A stretch of DNA of 64,000 bases from Phytomonospora endophytica. Lineage in GTDB: Bacteria > Actinomycetota > Actinomycetes > Mycobacteriales > Micromonosporaceae. Below the pieces are notes generated by a model. That model did no database searches. It was not told where the DNA came from and saw nothing but the letters and a program-made list of their open reading frames with translations. The stretch spans positions 150,414 through 214,413 of the forward strand of contig NZ_JACHGT010000011.1 in NCBI RefSeq assembly GCF_014202425.1, read 5' to 3'. Below, one piece after another: positions 1 to 10,381 of this stretch; the first letter of the stretch is position 1; each line of letters opens with the position of its first letter. The translations under genes were made by a program, and so were the position numbers.

Positions 1-17
1 GGGTCCATGATGGACGC

Positions 18-404
18 ATGAATGTCTTCGCGCAGGTGTTCGCCGGTGTCGCCGGGATCGTCCACGTGCTCATCTTCGTGCTGGAGAGCGTCCGTTTCCC
101 GCGCGACCCGAAGGTCCAGGCGAACTTCCGGGTCGCCCCGGAGGACGTGAACGCCGTGCGCCCTTGGGCGTTCAACCAGGGCTTCTACAACCTCTTCCTG
201 GGACTCGGCGTGCTCTTCGGCCTGACCCGGATCTGGGCCGGCGACGACCCGGCCGGGAAGGCGCTGGCCGGGTTCGCCTGCGCGTGCATGCTCGGCGCGG
301 CCGTCGTCCTCGTCGCCACCGACCGGCGCATGCTGCGCGGCGCGCTCGTCCAGGGCGTGGCGCCGCTGCTGGCGCTGCTGGTGATGACGGCGAGCGCGGT
401 CTAG
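18..404 (+). CDS. DUF1304 family membrane protein
   Basis: This 128-aa protein has the typical length and pattern of the DUF1304 family: an N-terminal helix with the segment IVHVLIFVLESVRF, a conserved NQGFYNLFLGLG stretch near residue 53, and four hydrophobic helices in all, ending at the C terminus. The family is an uncharacterised small integral membrane protein group; no reaction is known to me. The ATG at 18 is the only reasonable start in the 17 bases of upstream sequence available, so its promoter cannot be judged. It is convergent with korB and the two share the hairpin at 414-437. Family call is firm; function unknown. Confidence 0.85.
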   Translation: MNVFAQVFAGVAGIVHVLIFVLESVRFPRDPKVQANFRVAPEDVNAVRPWAFNQGFYNLFLGLGVLFGLTRIWAGDDPAGKALAGFACACMLGAAVVLVATDRRMLRGALVQGVAPLLALLVMTASAV

Positions 405-413
405 ACGCGAAAG

Positions 414-437
414 AACCCCCGGCCGGAGCCGGGGGTT
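414..437. terminator. bidirectional hairpin terminator between DUF1304 gene and korB
   Basis: A perfect 10-bp stem AACCCCCGGC / GCCGGGGGTT with a CGGA tetraloop lies between two convergent stop codons. There is no long T tract on either side, as is common in high-GC actinobacteria. Confidence 0.75.
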
Positions 438-453
438 CCGTCGAAACGCGGTC

Positions 454-1519
454 CTACAGGATCGTCCAGGTGTCGCCGCTGTGCAGCAGCTTCTCCAGTT
501 CGGCACCCGACTCGGTGCCGGTCGACGCCTCGGTGAGCTGGTCGCGCACGATCGAGTCGTAGGTCGGCCGCTTCACCGAACGCAGCACGCCGATCGGCGT
601 GTGCCGCAGGTCCAGGCCGGGCAGGCGCGACAGCGAGAAGGCGTAACTCGGGTCGGCGACGGTCTCGTCGTGGACGACGACGTCGGCCGGGTCGACCGTC
701 GACGACTCGACGACGCCGAGGCCCCAGCCGGTGCGCACGACCGACCACTCCGCCTCCTTGCCCATGGTGATCGGCTCACCGTGGACCAGGCGGATGAGGG
801 CCTCGTCGCGCGACTCCGGGTCTTTGAGGACCTCGAAGGCGCCGTCGTTGAAGATGTTGCAGTTCTGGTAGATCTCGACGAAGGCGCTGCCCTCGTGCTC
901 GGCGGCCGCGCGCAGCACCGACGTGAGGTGCTTGCGGTCGGAGTCGATGGTCCGCGCGACGAAGGAGGCCTCCGCGCCCAGGGCCAGCGACAGCGGGTTG
1001 AAGGGCCAGTCCACCGAGCCCATCGGCGTCGACTTCGTCAGCTTCCCGACCTCGGAGGTCGGCGAGTACTGGCCCTTGGTCAGGCCGTAGATCCGGTTGT
1101 TGAACAGCAGGATCTTGAGGTTGACGTTGCGGCGCAGCGCGTGGATCAGGTGGTTGCCGCCGATCGACAGGGCGTCGCCGTCACCGGTGACGACCCACAC
1201 CGACAGGTCGGGCCGCGACACGGCGAGGCCCGTCGCGATCGCCGGGGCGCGCCCGTGGATCGAGTGCATGCCGTAGGTGTCGAGGTAGTACGGGAAGCGC
1301 GAGGAGCAGCCGATGCCCGACACGAAGCAGATGTTCTCCCGCTTCAAGCCCAGTTCGGGCAGGAAACCCTGCATCGCCGCGAGGATCGCGTAGTCCCCGC
1401 AGCCGGGGCACCAGCGGACCTCCTGGTCGCTCTTGAACTCCTTGGCGGTCTGGGGAGCGGTTGCCTTGGGCACCAGGTCGAACGCCGTTCCCGGGCGGGG
1501 ACCGGACTCGGTGATGGCC

Positions 1520-1527
<8 letters not shown>
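454..1527 (-). CDS. korB: 2-oxoglutarate:ferredoxin oxidoreductase, beta subunit
   Basis: This 357-aa protein is the thiamine-diphosphate subunit of the CoA-dependent 2-oxoacid:ferredoxin oxidoreductase that turns 2-oxoglutarate into succinyl-CoA with reduction of ferredoxin. Visible are the iron-sulfur ligand motif WCPGCGDY (C40, C43), GIGCSS (C73), and the TPP motif starting GDGDALSIGG followed about 28 residues on by LLFNN. It starts at ATG 1527; longer in-frame starts lie inside korA and give non-homologous sequence. The start overlaps the korA stop by 8 bases, so the two are translationally coupled. Length matches mycobacterial KorB. 2-Oxoglutarate as substrate is inferred from the family and not from the sequence directly. 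Confidence 0.93.
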
Positions 1528-3412
<1,885 letters not shown>

Positions 3413-3625
3413 TGGCCCTCCTCGGGCTGGGCGCCTGAATTTTTCCGGTGACGGAAGAACATGGGTACCGCGCAGCGCGCCGCGTCGTTGCGGCACTCCA
3501 CGCAAGACTGTCCTACACCCGCGATGCTACGTCGCACGCGGTGGGTGACGCGTAATCTGCGACACGCGGGTAACGGCCCCGGAGCCGTCGATGGACGGCC
3601 GCGGGGCTGCTGGTGGTGCATGTCG

Positions 3626-4654
3626 TCAGGTCGCGTTCGTCTCGGCGGAGCCGTCGGGTTTGTCCTCACCCGTGCCGTCGCCCGCCGGAGGCGGCGTGGT
3701 GTTGTTCGTGTCGCCCGGGTTCGTCGGGTCGGTCGTCCCGGGTGATCCCGACGGCGACCCCGAGGGCGAGCTCGGGGACGGCGACGGACCCGCGGGGTCC
3801 TCGACGAACGAACCGCCTTCCCAGCGGTAGTGGCGGATGGCGGCGACGCCGTCGTCGGTGACCGCGACGCCGACCACTCCGGCCGTGACGTCGACACCGG
3901 TGATCTGGTCGTACGCGTCGACGCCGGCGTAGACGAAGCCGAGCGGGGTGCCGCCGGAGAGGGCGACCAGGCCGTGGACGATCTCGTCGCCGCAGCCGAC
4001 CGGGACGAGGAGTTCCTCGCCGTCGGCGTCGTCGACGTTGGCGTACAGCGCCGGTGCCGAGCCGGGCAGGACGTGCCAGGCCGGGGTGGGGGGCGGCGGG
4101 AGCTGGGTGGGTTCGCCGCTCGGGTCGCCCGAGGGGTCGGTGAGGGGGGTCGCCTCGTCGGGGATCTGGGGGGCGACGACGCCGTCGGTGAACTGGAAGG
4201 TTCCGGCGGGGCAGGCCGAGGCGAGGCCGCCGGGCCAGGCCGGGAGGGTCAGTTCAGCGTTTCGCAGGTTCGCGGCGTCGGCGGTGGAGGTCGCGCCGTC
4301 GGGGTTGGGGGAGGCGCTGACACTCATGCCGTCGGGGTCGTGCTGGTCGTCGACGCCGTTGGCGCCGTCGTCCACGCCGGCGGTGGCGTTGGTGTCCGGG
4401 TCGGGGTTGTAGGCGACGGTCGTGGCGACCGCGACCCCGCCCAGGAGCAGGCTCAGGGAACCGACGACGGCCGTGCCGAGGGTGGCCACGCGGCGGCGGT
4501 GCGAGCGTTTGGCCTCGCCGAAGAGGTTCGGCGAGCCGGTGCGGGCGAAGACGTCGGTGGCGGCGGCGCGGTAGGACGAGAACGCCTCGGCGAGGAGACG
4601 GTCGGCGTCGTCGGGCGAGTCCGGGCCGACGTGCAGGTCAGGACGGTCAGCCAT
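3626..4654 (-). CDS. single-pass membrane protein paired with SigE-family sigma factor
   Basis: This 342-aa protein has a short cytoplasmic N terminus (about 60 residues, including a conserved LLAEAFSSYR-type helix), one transmembrane helix (about 61-82, rich in Gly, Ala and Val), then an outside Pro/Asp/Thr-rich domain. The last 40 residues are a Pro/Ser/Gly/Thr tail of low complexity. The topology and the 8-base overlap with the upstream sigma gene fit a regulator or anti-sigma-like partner, but there is no zinc-binding anti-sigma motif (HxxxCxxC), so I would not call it an anti-sigma factor outright. Start ATG 4654. Confidence 0.75.
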   Translation of the reverse strand: MADRPDLHVGPDSPDDADRLLAEAFSSYRAAATDVFARTGSPNLFGEAKRSHRRRVATLGTAVVGSLSLLLGGVAVATTVAYNPDPDTNATAGVDDGANGVDDQHDPDGMSVSASPNPDGATSTADAANLRNAELTLPAWPGGLASACPAGTFQFTDGVVAPQIPDEATPLTDPSGDPSGEPTQLPPPPTPAWHVLPGSAPALYANVDDADGEELLVPVGCGDEIVHGLVALSGGTPLGFVYAGVDAYDQITGVDVTAGVVGVAVTDDGVAAIRHYRWEGGSFVEDPAGPSPSPSSPSGSPSGSPGTTDPTNPGDTNNTTPPPAGDGTGEDKPDGSAETNAT

Positions 4655-5174
4655 GTCTCGACGTCTCCTTTCTCTCCCGTTCGGCTTCGATCCCGGGTTC
4701 GATCTCGGTGAGATGTTTCGCCATCTCGGTACGCCCCCGGTGCAGCCAAGATTTCACGGTGCCTTCCTTGGCTCCCGTCTCCCGCGCGATCTCGGCGATG
4801 GGCATGTCGGCGAGGTAGTGCAGGACAAGGGCGCGTCGTTGTTTGTCGGGCAGTTTCCGCAGGGCCGTGACGAGCGCCACATGATCGGGTGACATGCCCG
4901 GGTGCGGTTCGGGCGGGCCGCTCTTGGCCAGGAAGCGGCGGACGACCGCCAGGCGGCGGTGGCGGCTCATCGCCAGGTTCCACGCGACACGGCGGACCCA
5001 GGCGATCGGGTCGTCGTAGGTGCCGATCTTCTCCCAGCGCTGCCAGGCGCGCAGGAAGGCCTCCTGGACCAGGTCCTGAGCCTCAGTCGAATCGGCCGTG
5101 TAGGCGTAGAGCTGGGCGGACAGGTCGGAGAAGCGCGCGTCGTAGAGCGCGATGAACTCCGCCTCTGAGCGCAT
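4647..5174 (-). CDS. RNA polymerase sigma factor, SigE family
   Basis: This 175-aa protein has region 2 (about 12-75, with AQDLVQEAFLRAWQRWEKI) and region 4 (about 115-165, with LHYLADMPIAEIA followed by GAKEGTVKSWLHRG). It is the 'SigE family' (TIGR02983-like) subgroup of ECF sigma factors typical of actinomycetes. The ATG at 5174 follows an AAAGGGAA ribosome site; the longer frame to 5423 gives an unrelated N terminus. Its stop overlaps the start of the membrane partner by 8 bases, so both come from one transcript. Confidence 0.9.
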   Translation of the reverse strand: MRSEAEFIALYDARFSDLSAQLYAYTADSTEAQDLVQEAFLRAWQRWEKIGTYDDPIAWVRRVAWNLAMSRHRRLAVVRRFLAKSGPPEPHPGMSPDHVALVTALRKLPDKQRRALVLHYLADMPIAEIARETGAKEGTVKSWLHRGRTEMAKHLTEIEPGIEAERERKETSRHG

Positions 5175-5535
5175 CCGTTCCCTTTCACCGACGTGCGCGT
5201 CTGCAACGCCGGGGTCCGTCAGACCGCGGTCGACTCCCGATCCGGCTGTGGTCATCCTGCCCCGCCCCGTTCCCGGACGGTTCGCCAGGGGCGGTACTGA
5301 GCCCGGAATATACGAAATGGCCGTTTTGCCGACCATCGGGGACGACGTCGCCGCCAGAGGGTGCGCGAACGCCATCGCCGTCTCCTTCTCCAGTGTCCAA
5401 CGTTTCGGATGCGCAAGGGACACGCCTCCGGTCCGCTTTGGGTTGCGTCACGGTCGGCCTTGAGCGTGGAACGGGTGGTGACATGCCGTGGACGTGTATC
5501 GTGCGCAACACCTGTCGTGACGAGAGAGAAAGAGA
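5175..5535. other. 361-base divergent control region without a gene
   Basis: This gap separates the sigma gene (minus) from the Gln/Tyr-rich membrane gene (plus). No reading frame here resembles a protein. A TATATT hexamer on the minus strand (plus coordinates 5307-5312) is the most AT-rich spot and could be a -10 box for the sigma operon. A TATCGT at 5497-5502 could serve the plus-strand gene. Neither has a convincing -35 partner. Confidence 0.4.
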
Positions 5536-6114
5536 ATGACGTACCCACCTCAGCAGCCTGGATACGGGCAGCAGCAGCCCCCGTCGTACACCGATCCCTA
5601 CCAGCAGCAGCCACAGCAGCCCGGGTACGGCCAGCAGCCTGGGTACGGTCAGCAGGCCCCGCAGGGCTACACCGACCCGTACACCGCGCAGCAGGGCGGT
5701 TACGCACCGCCGCCGCAGAACGCTGGCGGCGGCTCGCAGGGCTGGCTCATGCTCGACGCGAAGTTCTTCCCGCTTGCCTGGATCCTCTTCCTGATCAAGC
5801 CGAAGGTCTTCATCAACGGCCACGAGTACCCGGCGCAGTGGAACCAGAACCAGTTCCCGCTGCCCCCCGGCCAGCACCACCTGCAGGTGCACACGCCGTT
5901 CCTCTTCAAGATGGGTCCGGCCGAGGCGTCCGTGCCGATCGGGCCCGGCCAGCAGGTCGCGCTCGAATACCGCGCGCCCCTGTTCCTGTGGTCCCCCGGA
6001 TCGCTCGGGCCGGCGCCGCAGAAGTACAACGGCATGGGCCTCATGATCGGGATCTACGCGGTCCTGTTCCTGCTCATCCTGTGCTCGTGCTTCGCGCCCC
6101 TGATGTTCGCCTGA
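5536..6114 (+). CDS. Gln/Pro/Tyr/Gly-rich N-terminal region fused to a membrane-associated domain
   Basis: This 192-aa protein starts with about 70 residues of low-complexity sequence built from PGYGQQ-like and YTDPY repeats, then has a hydrophobic segment (about 75-90, FFPLAWILFLI), a beta-rich central part with NGHEYPAQWNQNQF, and a C-terminal transmembrane helix (about 172-190, containing CSC). Proteins with such N-terminal Q/Y/P/G repeats and a C-terminal membrane part are common in actinomycetes and have no assigned function. The ATG follows a GAGAGAAAGAG purine run. A strong terminator follows directly. Confidence 0.75.
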   Translation: MTYPPQQPGYGQQQPPSYTDPYQQQPQQPGYGQQPGYGQQAPQGYTDPYTAQQGGYAPPPQNAGGGSQGWLMLDAKFFPLAWILFLIKPKVFINGHEYPAQWNQNQFPLPPGQHHLQVHTPFLFKMGPAEASVPIGPGQQVALEYRAPLFLWSPGSLGPAPQKYNGMGLMIGIYAVLFLLILCSCFAPLMFA

Positions 6115-6124
6115 CGCACACGTG

Positions 6125-6162
6125 AAGGCCCGGTGGACCGTTTCGGTCCACCGGGCCTTTTT
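6125..6162. terminator. strong intrinsic terminator
   Basis: A perfect 15-bp stem (arms 6125-6139 and 6145-6159) with a GTTTC loop is followed by a short T run. It lies between two convergent genes and likely serves both. Confidence 0.9.
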
Positions 6163-6174
6163 CGTACCCGTTCG

Positions 6175-7503
6175 CTAGTCCATGGGCAGGTCGGTCAGCG
6201 GGATCTCACCGGCCATGGCGACCATGGTGTCGAGGGCGACCGGCGGCGTGAGCGCGTCCTCGTCCTCGAAGGGCTCGATGAAGATCCCGACGTAGGAGTC
6301 ATCGGAACGGGTCGTCCACACCCGGTACAGGACCTGCTCGCCCGATGTCGGCTGCACCTTGGTCAAGACCAGGTTGTCGGGCTGCAGGTCGTAGTAGTCG
6401 CAGTCGCTGTCACCGGCGCCGCACTTGCCCCGGGACTCCAGCTGAGCGCGGTCCTCGGCGGGGAGGGAGGTGCGGAACGCCTCGATCTCGACGGTCAGTT
6501 CGAAGCGCGACCCGTCGGGGAAGGTGAGCAGGCCCCTGAACTCCTTGGAGCCGATCGCCGAGCCCCACACGAACTCGTACCCCCAGTTGTCGTAGGGCAC
6601 CTTGGTCAGTTCGGCGTCGGTGAAGGTGGCCACGGCGTTCTCGACGGCCGCGAGCAGGGTGCCGTCGGCGTCGGCGGGACCGTCGGGGTCGGGCACTCCG
6701 TCACCGGGGTCCTTCGACTCGTCGGTGTCCTCGGGCGCCGGTCCGCCGATCGGGGCCTCGTCCGTGTCGGGGATCGCCCGCGCGACCGTGACGAGCTCGT
6801 CCATGGTCAGCGCGATCGTCCCGGGGGTGTTGTCGTCGACCCACAGCGCGGTCGTGGCGACCGTCCCGTCGGGCCGTGCGATCAGGGCCTGGTATCGGGT
6901 GCGCGGCCCGAAATCGTCGGGCTGGGTCTGGTCCTCCCTGGTCAGCAGGCGACGGCCCGCATCGAGGTCGGAGAGAGCGCAGTCCTCGGCGCAGCCGGCG
7001 AGATCCTTCAGACGCGCGTCGACATCGCCGTCGAGCCGCGGCTCCTGCACGGTGACGTTGAGCCACAGCGCGTCGTCGCCCTCGATCTTGAGGCGCTCCT
7101 GGGCGGTGATCGCCGTCATGTCCTCGTTCCACTCGAAGTTGAAGAAACCGGAGTCGCCCTGGGACTCAAGCTCGACCTGGGGAAGGCCTTCGCCGACGGC
7201 CTCGCTCATGGAGTCGGTGTAGTCGGAGCGGGGATCGGGCTCGCCCGACGGGGTCCAGTAACCCACGGCCGACGGTCCCGCGCCGTCGTTCGGTACCGCG
7301 CCGCCTCCTCCGCCGGGCCCGAGGATCGCGATGCCGACCGCCGCCGCCGTCACGACCGCCAGGGCCGAACCGCCGCCGAGGAGGCCGTTGCGGTTGCGGA
7401 CCCGCCTCCGGCCGGCGGAGATGATGTCGTCGGTGCCGCTCGCGGGAACCGGTGGCACGTCCAGCGTCCGGGCCAACAGCCCGCGGACTTCTTCTTCTCT
7501 CAT
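6175..7503 (-). CDS. membrane-anchored partner protein of a SigE-family sigma factor
   Basis: This 442-aa protein has an N-terminal cytoplasmic part (about 1-40, starting with a RGLLARTLDVPP-type helix), a single transmembrane helix (about 46-64) and a large extracytoplasmic domain with many Asp and Glu. Such two-gene units of SigE-type sigma factor plus this kind of membrane protein are frequent in actinomycetes. The ATG at 7503 is preceded by AAGGAG and overlaps the sigma stop as ATGA. No enzymatic motif is visible. Role as sensor or anti-sigma partner is inferred from position only. Confidence 0.75.
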   Translation of the reverse strand: MREEEVRGLLARTLDVPPVPASGTDDIISAGRRRVRNRNGLLGGGSALAVVTAAAVGIAILGPGGGGGAVPNDGAGPSAVGYWTPSGEPDPRSDYTDSMSEAVGEGLPQVELESQGDSGFFNFEWNEDMTAITAQERLKIEGDDALWLNVTVQEPRLDGDVDARLKDLAGCAEDCALSDLDAGRRLLTREDQTQPDDFGPRTRYQALIARPDGTVATTALWVDDNTPGTIALTMDELVTVARAIPDTDEAPIGGPAPEDTDESKDPGDGVPDPDGPADADGTLLAAVENAVATFTDAELTKVPYDNWGYEFVWGSAIGSKEFRGLLTFPDGSRFELTVEIEAFRTSLPAEDRAQLESRGKCGAGDSDCDYYDLQPDNLVLTKVQPTSGEQVLYRVWTTRSDDSYVGIFIEPFEDEDALTPPVALDTMVAMAGEIPLTDLPMD

Positions 7504-8009
7504 GTCCTCACTCCTTGAACGCCGGCCCGCGTTGTCTGGAACTGTTGGCGCAGCGTCGCGAGCCCCCGTGCGGTCTGGCTCTTGACGGTGCCCGCCGAGC
7601 AGCGCAGCGCCTGCGCGGTCTCCTCGACGGAAAGGTCCTCCCAGAAGCGGAGGACGAGCGTGGCGCGCTGCCGGGTCGGCAGGGTCGCGAGGGCGGCGAG
7701 GGCGATCAGGCGGTCCTCGCCGCCGGGGTTGGCGTGCGTGTCGCGCGGTGGCGCGGCGAAGGTGCGCTCCCGTCGGAACCAGCCCTTGCGGCCCTCGTCG
7801 ATGAGGGTCCGCAGGACGATCTTCCGGGCGTAGGCCTCGACCGTCGGGCTCCGGGCGCGATTCCAGGCCGCGTAAAGCTTGACCAGCGAGGTCTGCACCG
7901 CGTCCTCGGCGCGATGCCAGTCCCCGCACACGAGATAGGCGGTTCGGAGCAGCGCTTCGCGCCGGGCGGCGACGAATTCGCGGAACTCCGCTTCCTGGGC
8001 AGGTCTCAT
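7500..8009 (-). CDS. RNA polymerase sigma factor, SigE family (second copy)
   Basis: This 169-aa protein has region 2 with GDWHRAEDAVQTSLVKLYAA and region 4 with LRFWEDLSVEETA and CSAGTVKSQTARG. It belongs to the same SigE family as the gene at 4647-5174 but is clearly divergent. The ATG at 8009 has a GAGGAGAC ribosome site; the longer frame to 8480 is antisense to nuoA and not family-like. It is translationally coupled to its membrane partner by an ATGA overlap. It is divergent from nuoA with 92 bases between the two starts. Confidence 0.9.
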   Translation of the reverse strand: MRPAQEAEFREFVAARREALLRTAYLVCGDWHRAEDAVQTSLVKLYAAWNRARSPTVEAYARKIVLRTLIDEGRKGWFRRERTFAAPPRDTHANPGGEDRLIALAALATLPTRQRATLVLRFWEDLSVEETAQALRCSAGTVKSQTARGLATLRQQFQTTRAGVQGVRT

Positions 8010-8062
8010 ATGTCGTCTCCTCGTAGCCTTCGACATCTCTACGAGAGATCGGTCCTCGACGG

Positions 8063-8093
8063 TTGCATCGCCCCCCGAGCGAAGCACTAGGCT
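8063..8093 (+). promoter_or_regulatory. leaderless promoter of nuoA
   Basis: TTGCAT (8063-8068) and TAGGCT (8088-8093) are spaced by 19 bases. The nuoA GTG begins 8 bases after the -10 box and has no ribosome site, so the transcript probably starts at or next to the start codon. Confidence 0.5.
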
Positions 8094-8101
8094 TACACGC
8101 T

Positions 8102-8470
8102 GTGGACGGTTACCTGGGCTCGTACGCGACTCTCGGGGTCCTGCTCGTCGTGGCGGGGGCCTTCTTCGTGGTCGCCTACACGGCCAACCGGGTCCTGCGG
8201 ACGAACGCGCCGTCGGCGGCGAAGTCGACCAGCTACGAATGCGGTCTCGACCCCGCCGAGGGCTCCGACTGGGCGCAGGCCCAGATCCGCTACTACGTCT
8301 ATGCCTTCCTCTACGCCCTGTTCGCCGTCGAGAGCGTCTTCCTGTTCCCGTGGGCCGTCGTCTTCGACGGGCTGGGGATGGTGAGCGTCGCCGAGATGGG
8401 CGTCTTCGTGGCGGTCCTGGCCCTCGGGCTGCTGTACGCCTGGCGCAAGGGCGTCCTGACGTGGACGTGA
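8102..8470 (+). CDS. nuoA: complex I membrane subunit NuoA (second-type nuo locus)
   Basis: This 122-aa protein has three transmembrane helices and the family signature SYECGLDP after the first helix, followed by the Arg/Tyr-rich RYYVYAFLYALFAVE segment. NuoA sits at the junction of the quinone module and the membrane arm. I chose GTG 8102 because it lies just downstream of a -10 box and the protein from there has normal NuoA length. It opens a nuo locus without nuoE, F or G, the kind of partial cluster that in actinomycetes accompanies korAB. NuoB follows after 36 bases. Confidence 0.93.
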   Translation: MDGYLGSYATLGVLLVVAGAFFVVAYTANRVLRTNAPSAAKSTSYECGLDPAEGSDWAQAQIRYYVYAFLYALFAVESVFLFPWAVVFDGLGMVSVAEMGVFVAVLALGLLYAWRKGVLTWT

Positions 8471-8506
8471 CCCGCACCACCCCCGCCTTCTACGGGAGCC
8501 GCTGAC

Positions 8507-9025
8507 ATGGAACTGCCGCAGGTGCTGGGCGAGCCCATCCGCTTCATCCTCAACTGGGGGCGCAAGTACTCCCTGTGGGTGTTCAACTTCGGCCTCGCCT
8601 GCTGCGCCATCGAGTTCATCGCGACCTCGATGGGCCGCCACGACTTCATCCGCCTCGGCGTCATCCCCTTCGCGCACGGTCCCCGGCAGGCCGACCTGAT
8701 GGTCGTGTCCGGGACGGTGACCGACAAGATGGCCCCGGCGATCAAGCGGCTCTACGACCAGATGCCCGAGCCCAAGTACGTGATCTCCTTCGGCGCCTGC
8801 TCCAACTGCGGCGGCCCGTACTGGGACTCGTACTCCGTGACCAAGGGCGTCGACCAGCTCATCCCGGTCGACGTGTACGTGCCCGGCTGCCCGCCTCGTC
8901 CTGAAGCCCTGCTGCACGGGATCGTCAAACTTCAGGAGAAGATCGCCGCCGAACAGTCCGGTTTCGGTGGAGTGCGCCGCAAGAGCGCCGCCGAGTTGAA
9001 CGCGCCCCTTGTCTCACCTCCCTAA
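8507..9025 (+). CDS. nuoB: complex I quinone-module subunit NuoB
   Basis: This 172-aa protein carries all four ligands of the terminal [4Fe-4S] cluster N2: the tandem C32-C33 in [11 protein letters not shown]98 in GACSNCGG and C128 in VPGCPPRPE, with spacings matching E. coli NuoB. It passes electrons to quinone at the interface with NuoD and NuoH. Preceded by GGAG. The next gene in the string is not nuoC or nuoD but a DUF2252 gene 8 bases downstream, which is unusual. Confidence 0.95.
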   Translation: MELPQVLGEPIRFILNWGRKYSLWVFNFGLACCAIEFIATSMGRHDFIRLGVIPFAHGPRQADLMVVSGTVTDKMAPAIKRLYDQMPEPKYVISFGACSNCGGPYWDSYSVTKGVDQLIPVDVYVPGCPPRPEALLHGIVKLQEKIAAEQSGFGGVRRKSAAELNAPLVSPP

Positions 9026-9033
9026 GGACCGCA

Positions 9034-10335
9034 GTGAACAGTTCCCGCGCCACCCACATCGTCGAGGTGCTCACCGCCGAGTTCGGTGATCTGATGGCCG
9101 CCGACCCCGGTGCCTTCGAGCGGAAGTTCCGCAAGATGGCCGCCAACGCCTTCGCGTTCTACCGGGGCAGCGCCTGCCTCTTCTACGCCGACGTGCACGG
9201 GCAGGACGACCCGTACCTGAACGCCAGGACCTCGCGGGTGTGGATCCACGGCGACCTGCACGCGGAGAACTTCGGGACCTACATGGACGCCGCCGGGCGG
9301 CTGGTGTTCAACGTCAACGACTTCGACGAGGCCTACGTCGGGCCCTTCACCTGGGACCTGAAGCGCTTCGCGGCCTCGGTCGCGCTCATCGGCTACGTCA
9401 AGGCACTGTCCGATGAGGACATCAGCGTGCTGGTGCGGCGTTTCGCGTCGGCCTACCTCGGTGAGATCCGGGCGATCGCCTCGAAAGGCGACGACACCAT
9501 CGGCGAACTGACCCTGACCAACACCACGGGTCCGCTGCGCGGTGTGCTCCAGGAGGCGCGCCTCAACACACGCATCGCCATGCTGGACCGGCAGACCACG
9601 ATCGTCGACTACGACCGCCGCTTCACGATGGCCGACGGCGTGTACGAAGTGGACGCCGAGACGCGCGAGCGCGTCATCGCCGCCTTCCACACCGCGCTGG
9701 AGACCATGCCCGCCAACGAGGGCCTGCGCGCGACGGCGATCGAGATCAAGGACGTCACGCTGCGCAAGGGCGTCGGCATCGGCTCGGCCGGGCTGCCGTC
9801 GTACAACCTGCTGCTCGAAGGGCACACGCAGGCGCTGGAGAACGACGTCGTGCTGTACATGAAGCAGGGGCAGGTCCCGGCGGTGTCGCGGGTCATCGAC
9901 GACGCGCAGATCCGTTCCTACTTCGCCCACCAGGGGCAGCGCACGGCCGAGTCGCAGCGCGCGCTCCAGGCCCACGCCGACCCGTGGCTCGGTTACGCCA
10001 CGCTCGACGGCGTCGGGCAGGTCGTCGCCGAGGTCTCGCCCTACGCCGAGGACCTGGACTGGTCCGATGTGGACGACGTCGACGAGATCGGCCTGATCGT
10101 GGGTTACCTGGGCTGCGCGGTGGCGCGCATGCACGCCGTGGCCGACGACGAGTCCCAGCACACCCTGGTGGATTATTCCACCGAGGAGGCGATCACCGAG
10201 GCCGTCGGCGACGACGACGAGGGCTTCGCCGCGATGCTCGTCGACTTCGCGCACGCCTACGGCGCTCGGGCGCGCGCCGACCACCAGCTCTTCGTGGACC
10301 TGTTCCGCAACGACCAGCTTCCCCTGCGCGGCTAG
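9034..10335 (+). CDS. DUF2252 family protein inserted in the nuo locus
   Basis: This 433-aa protein matches the DUF2252 family through its kinase-fold-like motifs HGDLHAENFG (residues 72-81) and NDFDE (95-99), which resemble the catalytic loop and metal-binding segment of aminoglycoside-phosphotransferase-type kinases. No substrate is known. The GTG at 9034 follows AAGGA. It sits between nuoB and nuoC, 8 bases from nuoB, so it is probably cotranscribed with nuoA-B. A strong hairpin follows it, cutting it off from nuoC. I compared it by eye with NuoD and found none of the NuoD pattern. Confidence 0.88.
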   Translation: MNSSRATHIVEVLTAEFGDLMAADPGAFERKFRKMAANAFAFYRGSACLFYADVHGQDDPYLNARTSRVWIHGDLHAENFGTYMDAAGRLVFNVNDFDEAYVGPFTWDLKRFAASVALIGYVKALSDEDISVLVRRFASAYLGEIRAIASKGDDTIGELTLTNTTGPLRGVLQEARLNTRIAMLDRQTTIVDYDRRFTMADGVYEVDAETRERVIAAFHTALETMPANEGLRATAIEIKDVTLRKGVGIGSAGLPSYNLLLEGHTQALENDVVLYMKQGQVPAVSRVIDDAQIRSYFAHQGQRTAESQRALQAHADPWLGYATLDGVGQVVAEVSPYAEDLDWSDVDDVDEIGLIVGYLGCAVARMHAVADDESQHTLVDYSTEEAITEAVGDDDEGFAAMLVDFAHAYGARARADHQLFVDLFRNDQLPLRG

Positions 10336-10345
10336 GAACACCGGC

Positions 10346-10372
10346 GGGCCGCGCCTTGCGAAGGCGCGGCCC
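10346..10372. terminator. terminator after the DUF2252 gene
   Basis: A perfect 12-bp stem (10346-10357 with 10361-10372) with a GCG triloop follows the DUF2252 stop codon by 10 bases. It likely ends the nuoA-nuoB-DUF2252 transcript and, from the other side, that of the small secreted peptide. Confidence 0.75.
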
Positions 10373-10381
10373 TCTTCCCGG

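Noticed and set aside
3413..3897. Minus-strand frame upstream of korA ending in a Cys-containing peptide
   Set aside because: It runs through the 3' end of the sigma partner gene and the korA promoter region, with Arg/Pro shadow composition. No start with a ribosome site is present.
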